A stretch of 55,176 bases of DNA from UBA5232 sp035370405 (lineage in GTDB: Bacteria; Patescibacteriota; Dojkabacteria; SC72). The stretch is taken from positions 1-55,176 of the forward strand of contig DAOOVT010000004.1 of the NCBI GenBank assembly GCA_035370405.1. Direction: 5' to 3'. The position numbers and the translations under genes were made by a program. Shown here piece by piece: positions 9,352 through 17,014 of this stretch; the stretch's first letter is position 1; each line of letters begins with the position of its first letter. The notes beneath the pieces are model-generated. The model made no database searches, was not told where the DNA came from, and saw only the letters and a list, made by a program, of their open reading frames with translations.

Positions 9352-9651
9352 ATGGGAAAATTCGTAAGGAAGATAGAAAATTTTGTATGTGAGAATTGCA
9401 ATACCGAAAATGTTGGCGACGGATATACGGACCACTGTTCCAAGTGTTTGTATTCTAAGCATGTTGATATTAATCCTGGGGATAGAAGTTCAGGTTGCAA
9501 AGGATTGATGAAGCCCGTATTTGTTGATATGCATGATGGTAAGTACAGGATATATTATGAATGCGAAAAATGTGGTTATACGCACAAAGTTACTGCTAGT
9601 GAAAATGACAACTTTGAAGAAATCCTAAAATTAACAGGACATGGGTATTAA
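9352..9651 (+). CDS. RNHCP-domain zinc-binding protein
   Basis: A 99-residue protein matching the RNHCP family, a small zinc-binding domain of unknown function. Two CxxC knuckles are visible (FVCENCNTEN and YECEKCGYTH), plus the core DHCSKCLYSKHVDINPGDR that gives the family its name, followed by CKGLMKPV. It starts 24 bp after groEL and may be read from the same transcript. It ends overlapping the convergent regulator gene by 4 bp. The family call is firm; the role is unknown. Confidence 0.85.
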   Translation: MGKFVRKIENFVCENCNTENVGDGYTDHCSKCLYSKHVDINPGDRSSGCKGLMKPVFVDMHDGKYRIYYECEKCGYTHKVTASENDNFEEILKLTGHGY

Positions 9652-10211
9652 AACCTTACTTCTTGAGCTACAACTTTTCCAATAACGACATCTTTCATTC
9701 CTTTAGAAAATCTCTTTACAAAAAGTTTCTCTTGATCCTGTGTTAAAACAAAATCATTCTCAGAAATAGTTACATTTGGAGATATATATAGACAACCAAC
9801 TCTTGCCAACCCATTCGTTTTAGCATTTTGCGCATCTATCATTGAAGAATCTATAACAAAAGTATCCTGATCCTGCTGAAAAATCCAATCAGGACAAGTA
9901 TAGAAAGAGTATGTGTTACATTTCGAAAAACTGTTGGGCATCTGTGTAAACAGCGGAACTCTATTCACCGCAGTAGAAGTAACATCATTAACATCTCTTA
10001 GAAGTGTTGATGGAGTAATATCAAGTGCCTCTGCTAGATTATCCAACTGGTTCAATGGAGAACTGACGCCTCTTTCATATCTAGATATCATTTCCCATGT
10101 CTTACCTATTTTGTCAGCTAACTCCTGCTGCGTAAGTCTCTTTTTCAATCTATATATCTTTATATTTTCTCCAATATAATTATCTTTCATATATTCAAAT
10201 TCTATTTCCAT
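9648..10211 (-). CDS. XRE-family transcriptional regulator with C-terminal S24/LexA-like domain
   Basis: A 187-residue regulator. Residues ~13-68 form a helix-turn-helix of the Cro/CI type (LTQQELADKIGKTWEMISRYERG). The rest looks like the S24 peptidase fold of LexA/CI repressors: PLFTQMP, then DTFVIDSSMID, where the Ser fits the nucleophile position, and LFVKRFSKG, where the Lys fits the general base. Whether it self-cleaves is unknown. The first Met is used here; Met 8 (MKDNYIGENIK) is an alternative. A short dyad AGAAT-AG-ATTCT at 10224-10235 lies just upstream of its own start and could be an autoregulatory operator. Confidence 0.8.
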   Translation of the reverse strand: MEIEFEYMKDNYIGENIKIYRLKKRLTQQELADKIGKTWEMISRYERGVSSPLNQLDNLAEALDITPSTLLRDVNDVTSTAVNRVPLFTQMPNSFSKCNTYSFYTCPDWIFQQDQDTFVIDSSMIDAQNAKTNGLARVGCLYISPNVTISENDFVLTQDQEKLFVKRFSKGMKDVVIGKVVAQEVRF

Positions 10212-10310
10212 ATGTAAAAAGATAGAATAGATTCTCTTGTCATAAATAAGGAATATATTTTCTTGTTTCGTAATAATTTTGTAATTTAATTAGGCTAAAA
10301 TTATCTAAAC

Positions 10311-10448
10311 ATGAATAACAAAACCATTTCATCTCAAATAGAAGAATTACTTTCCTACTACACTAAAATTGTAGAATCAAACAATTATGACTTTAGTAAT
10401 ATTGAAAAAATGAAAAAAATACTAGAGAAAATACAAAAAAATCTATGA
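10311..10448 (+). CDS. Small protein, 45 residues, unknown
   Basis: A short frame from ATG 10311 to TGA 10446-10448 in the gap between two minus-strand genes, overlapping the end of the SprT-like gene by 6 bp. It reads MNNKTISSQIEELLSYY and continues as a lysine- and glutamate-rich amphipathic helix ending KKILEKIQKNL. A -10-like TAAAAT (10296-10301) lies 9 bp before the ATG. The helical pattern vaguely recalls small regulatory subunits such as XseB, but there is no convincing match. Real gene status is plausible from the promoter and tight packing. Confidence 0.45.
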   Translation: MNNKTISSQIEELLSYYTKIVESNNYDFSNIEKMKKILEKIQKNL

Positions 10449-10898
10449 AATTATCTTTAGCCAATTTTGTTTGAGCCACTTATCTGCTAGCTTCTGTTCT
10501 TCAATTAATCCTCTCTTTTCGAGTTCCTTGTTGATGATATTCCCCTTATGTGGCTTCGAAAATTGCTTCTTCAAAGGGGAATTAAATCCATGAGCATAAT
10601 GACACAACTCATGGGCTATTGTTGCTTTGATTACATATTCTGGAACTGTTTCATTTTGAAAGAATCTAGTTATTGTTATTATGGAAATACTTTTGTTATC
10701 CTGAACAACATACTCATCATACTTCTTCATAATTAAACCTTTAATCTTACTTCCATTTCTTGCGAGAGAGATACATCCAAGTTGTCTTTTAGAATATTTT
10801 CCAAATTTAATCAACACAAAATTTTTCCTAGGAACATCACAAAAATAGTTATCCCACAATTCATAAAGTAAGTTTTCTAAAAAATCATTATCTCTCAT
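10443..10898 (-). CDS. SprT-like zinc metalloprotein
   Basis: A 151-residue putative zinc metallopeptidase. The motif IAHELCHYAHG at about residues 94-104 gives HExxH with a further His five residues on, and another His follows near residue 116 (KPHKG). This order matches the SprT/Spartan-like fold used to cut DNA-protein crosslinks. The C-terminal half is basic. It is divergent from the ABC exporter gene with 38 bp between; a TATATT 6 bp before its ATG predicts a leaderless mRNA. The substrate is unknown. Confidence 0.7.
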   Translation of the reverse strand: MRDNDFLENLLYELWDNYFCDVPRKNFVLIKFGKYSKRQLGCISLARNGSKIKGLIMKKYDEYVVQDNKSISIITITRFFQNETVPEYVIKATIAHELCHYAHGFNSPLKKQFSKPHKGNIINKELEKRGLIEEQKLADKWLKQNWLKIIS

Positions 10899-10904
10899 TT
10901 ATTC

Positions 10905-10930
10905 AATATATAGTAGCAGCATGTTATCAT
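10905..10930. promoter_or_regulatory. Divergent leaderless promoters (SprT-like / ABC exporter)
   Basis: Within 38 bp lie TATATT on the minus strand (10910-10905), 6 bp before the SprT-like ATG, and TATCAT on the plus strand (10925-10930), 6 bp before the ABC exporter ATG. A transcription start about 7 bp after each -10 box would fall on the A of each start codon. Confidence 0.55.
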
Positions 10931-10936
10931 ATTTCA

Positions 10937-12721
10937 ATGAGTCTTAAGAAAACAGGTGGGAATTTTACTACCTTAAAAAAAGTTTTAGCTTTCATCTATT
11001 CTAGATACGCGAAATATGCTGTTTCGAGGGATATTCTATCCATAATCCTCCCTGTTTTAGAAATACTATCAATCGCAACATTTGGTAAATTCATAGATGC
11101 AACAGTAAAAATATTTACACAGTGGGAGTCATTTAATCTCTCTGCATATATCGGATCAGAATCATTTGAATATCTTCTTCTCCTCCTCCTACTCTGGATA
11201 TGTTCACAAATATGCTCTCAAGGAAAGTTATTCTTGTACACTGTTATGTCTGAAAAAATTACAAAAGATTCTCAACATATGGTCATATCAAAAGTTGCGG
11301 AATCCAATATGGAAGATGTAGAAAAAGAAGATTTTCAAGATATGATCACCTATGTTCCAGCATTTTCGATAGACAAAATAGCCCCAATATATGATTATCT
11401 TTCAGTCATACTATCAAATGTCATAAGCTTTGTCGGAGCAGTCATTATTATTTACAGGACAATGGGCCTTTCCGTATTTTTAATTGTCTTGTTTGTCATT
11501 CCAGAAGCGATAGTGACACATCTAAAAAGAAGGGAAATACTTAGGTATCAAGATGAATCTGTGGGAAAATTAAAATTTCTCAACTATATTCAAAATCTCT
11601 CTCTTACAATATCAAATTTCCTCGAATTAAGAGCGAATAATATATTTTCATATCTAAAAAGGAAGTATGAATCTGAATATGATGAATATCAAACAGGATA
11701 TCTTAAGACACTTTCTGTTTTGTATTTTGATGAAACAGCTATTGGTATTACTGGACAGTGTTTGAAATTTGGATATGTTTTGTATGTACTCTCGGTCTCT
11801 ATTGCAAAGAAGGTGTCTTTTGGTACATTTAAAGCCTTGTATGACTATATTGACACTGCATATTCAGGTATTTTTAATGTATTAAACTCTATTTCGCTAA
11901 TGGGAATTAACTTGGGATATGTAGATAAATTCTTTAGTCTTGTGGAGTATAACTGCTTTGGGGATAAATACCACGGAGATGTGAAATTGGGAAATAATAC
12001 TCCTTTGTTGGAATTTAAGAATTTAAGTTTTGCATATCCCGATGATTCAAAGGTTTTAATCCTGAAGAATTTGAATATTACTGTTAATGCAGGGGAGAAA
12101 GTTGCTTTTCTAGGAGGAGATGGAGCGGGAAAAAGTACTACAGTAAAAGTATTAACTGGATTATATGCGGTCGAGCAGGGTGACTATTTGTTAGATAATG
12201 TGTCTACAAAAGAGTTGGAAAGGGGAGAATTGAAGAAAAAGATTTCTGTGATTTTTCAAGATTACATTAACTACAATTTTAGTTTGAAGGAAAATGTTGT
12301 AATTTCTGGACAGAGAAAAAATGTTAATGAGGAGCTGTATAGAAGAGTTATTAAAATAGTTGGAATTGACCAATTAAAGAAAGTTTCTGGTGTTGGAGAT
12401 AAAAGTATTCTTGGGAAAATATTCCCATCTGGGAAGGATCTCTCACCAGGTTATTGGCAAAGACTTGCAATAGCAAGAATGCTTTACAGAAATAGGAATA
12501 TATTCATCATGGATGAGCCTTTTACATATATAGATGACATTTCATCAGAAAAGATTTTGAATGGAATATTTGATTTTGTTGGGAAAGATAGATCAATTAT
12601 ATATATAACAAGAAGGACAAAGTTTTTGGAGAAGTTTGATAGGGTGTATTACTTTGAAAAAGGAAGAATCACAGCAGAAGGGAAATGGAGTGAAATACAA
12701 GGTAAACTAGGAGTATTGTGA
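10937..12721 (+). CDS. ABC exporter half-transporter with divergent NBD motifs
   Basis: Fused membrane-ATPase ABC exporter of 594 residues. Residues ~30-330 hold about six membrane segments. The nucleotide-binding domain has Walker A GGDGAGKST (393-401), Q-loop Gln 441 in VIFQD, a signature LSPGYWQR (502-509) instead of LSGGQ, and Walker B IFIMDEP with catalytic Glu 527. The H-loop position reads YITRRT, so the usual His is Arg 559. The signature resembles the peptide/lantibiotic exporter subfamily. The substrate is unknown. Plus-strand base usage changes from C-rich to G-rich near 11,650 (about residue 240), before the TMD-NBD junction. folD follows after 15 bp. Confidence 0.88.
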   Translation: MSLKKTGGNFTTLKKVLAFIYSRYAKYAVSRDILSIILPVLEILSIATFGKFIDATVKIFTQWESFNLSAYIGSESFEYLLLLLLLWICSQICSQGKLFLYTVMSEKITKDSQHMVISKVAESNMEDVEKEDFQDMITYVPAFSIDKIAPIYDYLSVILSNVISFVGAVIIIYRTMGLSVFLIVLFVIPEAIVTHLKRREILRYQDESVGKLKFLNYIQNLSLTISNFLELRANNIFSYLKRKYESEYDEYQTGYLKTLSVLYFDETAIGITGQCLKFGYVLYVLSVSIAKKVSFGTFKALYDYIDTAYSGIFNVLNSISLMGINLGYVDKFFSLVEYNCFGDKYHGDVKLGNNTPLLEFKNLSFAYPDDSKVLILKNLNITVNAGEKVAFLGGDGAGKSTTVKVLTGLYAVEQGDYLLDNVSTKELERGELKKKISVIFQDYINYNFSLKENVVISGQRKNVNEELYRRVIKIVGIDQLKKVSGVGDKSILGKIFPSGKDLSPGYWQRLAIARMLYRNRNIFIMDEPFTYIDDISSEKILNGIFDFVGKDRSIIYITRRTKFLEKFDRVYYFEKGRITAEGKWSEIQGKLGVL

Positions 12722-12736
12722 GTGATGGTGTAAAAT

Positions 12737-13597
12737 ATGGGTATGCAAATATTAGATGGAAAGAAGCTTTCTAAAGAGATATTGGAAAATGTGTCTGAAG
12801 AAGTACAAGAATTAAAAATAAATGGTAATCCTGTTCCTAGGCTCGATGTTGTAGTTGTTGGTGATGATTTTGGTAGTATGAAGTATGTTCAAATGAAGGA
12901 AAAGACAGCTAAGGAAGTGGGGTTGGAAGTAAATGTTCATTATTTGTCAGAGGATACAAGGAGTGATGAGATTGTATATTTGATAGATTGCTTAAATAGG
13001 GATACAAAGGTGACTGGTATTATGGTTCAGCTTCCTCTTCCTAGCAGTATTGATACAAATGTTGTTTTAGAATCGATTTCTCCTCAGAAGGATGTTGATG
13101 GTTTGACTGCGGTAAATTTAGGGAGGCTTTTTCAGGGGAATTCACTTGGAATAGCTCCAGCTACCCCAGTTGGAATTATGAAATTACTTGAGAAATATGG
13201 TATAGATGTGTGTGGGAAGAGAGTGGTGATATTGGGAACAAGTAATATAGTTGGAATTCCACTTTTAGCGATGCTTGTTGTTAAAGATGCAACTGTTACT
13301 TTGTGTAATTCAAAAACTAAGGATTTGAAAAGTGTTTGTAAGGATGCTGATATTTTAGTAAGTGCAACTGGGATACCTTTTTTGATAAAAGGGGAATATC
13401 TTAAGAAAGGATGTGTTGTTATCGATGTGGGGTCGAATAAGCATCCTGAAACAGGAAAGGTTGTTGGAGATGTGGATTGGGAATCTGTTGATGGAATCCC
13501 ATCTTTTGTAACACCGGTTCCAGGTGGGGTTGGACCGATGACAATAGCTTGTCTTATGTTAAATTTGATGACTTGTTGGAGAAATGCTAAAAGATGA
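12737..13597 (+). CDS. folD: Methylenetetrahydrofolate dehydrogenase/cyclohydrolase FolD
   Basis: Bifunctional enzyme interconverting 5,10-methylene-, methenyl- and 10-formyl-tetrahydrofolate with NADP(H). It has 286 residues, a normal length. Motifs are the substrate region YVQMKEKTAKEVG, GIMVQLPLP, the conserved KDVDGLTAVNLGRL, the nucleotide-binding VVILGTSNIVGIPLLAML and the C-terminal PVPGGVGPMTIACLM. It is the first gene of a one-carbon/thymidylate operon and overlaps glyA by 14 bp. The ATG at 12737 is preceded by no Shine-Dalgarno. Confidence 0.96.
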   Translation: MGMQILDGKKLSKEILENVSEEVQELKINGNPVPRLDVVVVGDDFGSMKYVQMKEKTAKEVGLEVNVHYLSEDTRSDEIVYLIDCLNRDTKVTGIMVQLPLPSSIDTNVVLESISPQKDVDGLTAVNLGRLFQGNSLGIAPATPVGIMKLLEKYGIDVCGKRVVILGTSNIVGIPLLAMLVVKDATVTLCNSKTKDLKSVCKDADILVSATGIPFLIKGEYLKKGCVVIDVGSNKHPETGKVVGDVDWESVDGIPSFVTPVPGGVGPMTIACLMLNLMTCWRNAKR

Positions 13598-14810
13598 AAA
13601 GATTGAGAGTTTAATAGAGTCGGAGAAAGAGAGGCAGAAGAATGGGATAGAGTTAATAGCTTCTGAGAATTATGTTTCAGAAGAGGTTTTGGAGTGTGTT
13701 GGCTCCATATTAACTAATAAGTATTCAGAGGGATATTGTGGGAAAAGGTATTATAAAGGGAATCAGTATATTGATGGTGTAGAGATGGAGGCAGTTGAAA
13801 GAGCTAAGGAATTATTTGGTGCTGACCATGTTAATGTTCAGCCATATTCTGGGTGTAGTGCGAATTTAGCAGTTCATTTTGCTTTGCTTAGTCCAGGTGA
13901 TAGGACTCTTGGTATGAGTTTAGATTCAGGGGGTCATTTGAGCCATGGTTTTAAAGTTTCTATAAGTGGAAGGTATTTTGATTCAGCTAGTTATGGAGTT
14001 GATGAGAATGGTTTTTTAGATTATGGTGAGGTGGAAAGGATAGCCAAGGAGCATAATCCTAAGTTGATATGGGCAGGGTTTTCTGCGTATTCTAGGATTG
14101 TAGATTGGAATAGGTTTAGAGATATTGCAGATAGCGTGGGAGCATATTTGGTTGCAGATATTTCGCATGTTGCTGGGCTTGTTGCAGGTAGAGTTTATCC
14201 TTCTCCAGTAGGAATTGCTGATGTTGTTACTACGACAACGCATAAGACGCTGAGAGGCCCACGAGGGGCTGTGATTATGTGTAATGAGGAGTTGTCTTCT
14301 GTAATAGATAAGGCAGTGTTCCCAGGGCTTCAGGGAGGTCCTCACAATCATATTACGGCTGGGATGGCAGTTGCATTTAGAGAGGCTATGTCAGATGAGT
14401 TTAAGGAGTACGCAAAGCAGGTTGTTAGAAATTCACAGAGGTTGTGTGATTGTTTGAAGGGTATGGGGTACGAGATTGTGTCTGGAGGTACAGATAATCA
14501 TATGTTTTTAGTGAATGTTGTTAAGTCCACGGGAGTTGGAGGAGAGGAGGTGTCTAGTGTTCTTGAAAAGGTTAATATTACAGTTAACAAGAATGCGATT
14601 CCACGTGATGATAGGAAGCCATGGGATCCATCTGGAATAAGGATAGGGACTCCTGCTGTGACTACTCGTGGAATGAAGGAGGAGGATATGGATAGGATTG
14701 CCGTCTTTATGGATACTGCATTGAGAAATATGAAAAATGAGAAGGTATTGAGACATTTGAGATCGGATGTTCAGGATTTTGCGTCTCAGTTTCCAATTCC
14801 AGGTATTTAA
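13584..14810 (+). CDS. glyA: Serine hydroxymethyltransferase GlyA
   Basis: PLP enzyme converting serine and tetrahydrofolate to glycine and 5,10-methylene-tetrahydrofolate, the methyl donor that ThyX uses. 408 residues, normal. Motifs: IELIASENYVSEEV at the N-terminus, NVQPYSGCSANLAVHFAL, ADISHVAGLV, and the PLP-lysine segment TTTTHKTLRGPRG. It overlaps folD by 14 bp and is 3 bp from the thyX gene, so the operon is translationally tight. Codon use is strongly G/T-biased (36 G against 10 C in 13621-13740). Confidence 0.97.
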   Translation: MLKDEKIESLIESEKERQKNGIELIASENYVSEEVLECVGSILTNKYSEGYCGKRYYKGNQYIDGVEMEAVERAKELFGADHVNVQPYSGCSANLAVHFALLSPGDRTLGMSLDSGGHLSHGFKVSISGRYFDSASYGVDENGFLDYGEVERIAKEHNPKLIWAGFSAYSRIVDWNRFRDIADSVGAYLVADISHVAGLVAGRVYPSPVGIADVVTTTTHKTLRGPRGAVIMCNEELSSVIDKAVFPGLQGGPHNHITAGMAVAFREAMSDEFKEYAKQVVRNSQRLCDCLKGMGYEIVSGGTDNHMFLVNVVKSTGVGGEEVSSVLEKVNITVNKNAIPRDDRKPWDPSGIRIGTPAVTTRGMKEEDMDRIAVFMDTALRNMKNEKVLRHLRSDVQDFASQFPIPGI

Positions 14811-14813
14811 TTA

Positions 14814-16424
14814 ATGTGTTTTTTTAATATGAAGATAAGTTTTAGAAAGGATTTGGGTATAGCGACAATAAGGTCAGAGTCTAGTTGGAACAGTATTAAC
14901 GTTCATACACTTTTACAGAATCCAGGTGAGAAGCGTCCTTTGCTAAATGCGTATTTGGCTGCAAGGTATAGTAGGTCATCTGATTCTGTTTTGGATATTG
15001 CATCTGAGATAATTAAGGATAATGTAGATTCAGCAGAGAGGCTTGAAAAGATTTTTTTCGGATATGGTCATAAGTCAGTAGGAGATATGGCTGACTTGTT
15101 TGTTTGTATTGAGAATGTTCCGATGTTTTCTACTATGAAAATATTTTATGGGAATCCAGTTATTGCTGGACAGGAGAGGTCTACGAGGTATCAAAATTTT
15201 GAGAATCCAGAGTTTACTAAGATACCTAGGGAGGTTTGTGAGAATACTGATGTAAGGAAGGAGTATGAGAGAATTATGTTGAAGGAGATTTGTGATTACA
15301 GGGAGCTTTTGAAACCAACAAGAGAGAGTTTAGGTAGTTATTTTTCGATAAATGAGGAGAGTTCTCAGGAGGTTTCTGCTTTGAAGTCTAGGGCTTTTGA
15401 TACTGCAAGGTATCTTCTTCCTTTTGGTTTGAATACGAGTTCTGCATTTTTAATGTCGGCAAGGTGTTGGTCTGATGAAATTTCCTATTTGTTTGGGAGT
15501 GATTTTGTTGTTGATAATGAGATAGGAGAATTGCTTGTTAATTTGCTTGGGGAGAGTAGTCTTGATGCTAAAGGGTATATTCGGGAGGCGGATAGTTTGA
15601 TAAGGCATACGGATGCTAATTGTAGTAGGAAGAATTCTACAGAGGAGATAGTTGAGTATTTGAATAAGTTTGTTTCAAAGGAGCAGATTAAGGATATTCC
15701 TGAGAATGAGATTGATTCTGTTGTTGTGTCGTATTGTCCTGATTGTACTGAGACATTGGTTTCGCATTATGAATTATTGATTAATCCTTTAGGTTCTGCT
15801 GAGGAGTTTGAATTTTCTGATGAGGATCAGGAGTATATTAGTAATATTTTGTTTGATAGGCATAATCATAATAGTACTATCGGGAATTTAGGTCAGTCTG
15901 GTGCTATCAGAATTTCTGGTTTTGCGTCTCTTGGGACTCTCAAGGATTTGAATAGGCATAGGAGTTTGGAGAGGTTTATCCCTTTGCTACATGATGGTGT
16001 GGATGTTGATCAGGAGTTGAGGAGAAGGAATGATCAGTGTTTTTATTTGTGTGATTATTTGAGTATTCCTAGTTTGGGGAAGTTAAGGAAGGAGTATCAG
16101 AGGAGGTTGGAAGAGACGTATGAAAGGATAAAGAGGTGGAGGGAGTATGCTAGTGGATGTATGTCAAAGGAGTTGGTTGATGAGTTTACTAAGTATTTAC
16201 TTCCTCATGCTCATGCTACTAGATATGTGATGTATGGTTCTTTTGATGATTTGCAGTATGTTATTAATCTTAGGAGTAGGAATGGAGGGCATATAGCGTA
16301 TAGGGCTCTTGTTTATGAGTGGCTTAGGCAACTTAGTGCGAAGGATTCAGTGTGGAAAGCACTTCTTAAGAAGGTTATTACACCCAGGATTGATGATAAG
16401 TCGCAGTTTATAGATAGAAGCTAA
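14814..16424 (+). CDS. thyX: Double-domain ThyX-like flavin-dependent thymidylate synthase
   Basis: A 536-residue protein that looks like two ThyX domains in tandem; canonical ThyX is 220-260 residues and methylates dUMP using FAD and methylene-tetrahydrofolate. The N-terminal half has GHKSVGDMADL and GQERSTRYQ (119-126), matching the ExSxRY part of the ThyX motif but without RHR. The C-terminal half has NRHRSLERF (RHR at 381-383) and a helix GGHIAYRALVYEWLRQL like the ThyX C-terminus. RYLLPFGLNTS (~199) and KYLLPHAHAT (~460) are equivalent positions in the two halves. Met 6 (MKISF) may be the true start. The operon partners folD, glyA and dcd support the role. Confidence 0.82.
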   Translation: MCFFNMKISFRKDLGIATIRSESSWNSINVHTLLQNPGEKRPLLNAYLAARYSRSSDSVLDIASEIIKDNVDSAERLEKIFFGYGHKSVGDMADLFVCIENVPMFSTMKIFYGNPVIAGQERSTRYQNFENPEFTKIPREVCENTDVRKEYERIMLKEICDYRELLKPTRESLGSYFSINEESSQEVSALKSRAFDTARYLLPFGLNTSSAFLMSARCWSDEISYLFGSDFVVDNEIGELLVNLLGESSLDAKGYIREADSLIRHTDANCSRKNSTEEIVEYLNKFVSKEQIKDIPENEIDSVVVSYCPDCTETLVSHYELLINPLGSAEEFEFSDEDQEYISNILFDRHNHNSTIGNLGQSGAIRISGFASLGTLKDLNRHRSLERFIPLLHDGVDVDQELRRRNDQCFYLCDYLSIPSLGKLRKEYQRRLEETYERIKRWREYASGCMSKELVDEFTKYLLPHAHATRYVMYGSFDDLQYVINLRSRNGGHIAYRALVYEWLRQLSAKDSVWKALLKKVITPRIDDKSQFIDRS

Positions 16425-16440
16425 CTTTAGTTATATTTTT

Positions 16441-17010
16441 ATGATTCTTTCAGATGTTTCTATTAAAGAGAAAATGAAGAGTGGGGAGATTGTAATAGAT
16501 CCTTTTTGTGATGAGTTTTTACAACCTGCGTCATATGATCTTCATCTTGATAGGTATTTTTTAGTTTTTAACAAGGAGAATGTAGGAATGATTGATGTGA
16601 AGAATAAGTGCGATGATTTGATGAGAGAGATTGATATAGGTAAGAATGGTTATTTCATAATTCATCCAGGAGAGCTTGTTTTAGCAAATGTGAAAGAGGT
16701 GATAGGTGTTGATGATAAGCATGTTGGTAGGCTAGAGGGAAAGAGTTCATTAGGAAGAATTGGTTTAATAGTACATGCTACAGCTGGATTTTTGGATCCA
16801 GGAAATAAATTGAGAATGACTCTGGAGTTGTCAAATTTATCATCTCTTCCAATTAAGGTATATGAAGGAATGGGGATTTCTCAGATAGCATTTGAAGAGC
16901 TAGATCGCCCTTGTATGAGAGTTTATGGAGATAAGGCTCTGCATAGTAAGTATGTAGGTGATTCAAAAGTAAGGGGAAGTCAGATGTGGGAGAACTTCCG
17001 AAATACTTAA
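16441..17010 (+). CDS. dcd: dCTP deaminase Dcd
   Basis: Deaminates dCTP to dUTP; some relatives also hydrolyse dUTP to dUMP, the ThyX substrate. 189 residues, normal. Motifs: LQPASYDLHL, the active-site EGKSSLGRIGLIVHATAGFLDPG divided over two strands, LELSNLSSLPIKVYEGMGI, and a C-terminal GSQMWENF. Together with folD, glyA and thyX it completes a route to dTMP. Whether it is the bifunctional deaminase-dUTPase type cannot be told by eye; no separate dUTPase gene is in the window. Confidence 0.93.
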   Translation: MILSDVSIKEKMKSGEIVIDPFCDEFLQPASYDLHLDRYFLVFNKENVGMIDVKNKCDDLMREIDIGKNGYFIIHPGELVLANVKEVIGVDDKHVGRLEGKSSLGRIGLIVHATAGFLDPGNKLRMTLELSNLSSLPIKVYEGMGISQIAFEELDRPCMRVYGDKALHSKYVGDSKVRGSQMWENFRNT

Positions 17011-17014
17011 GAAT

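Noticed and set aside
10311..10448. Exonuclease VII small subunit (XseB)
   Set aside because: The helical pattern is superficially similar, but length and conserved positions do not fit well and no xseA is nearby.
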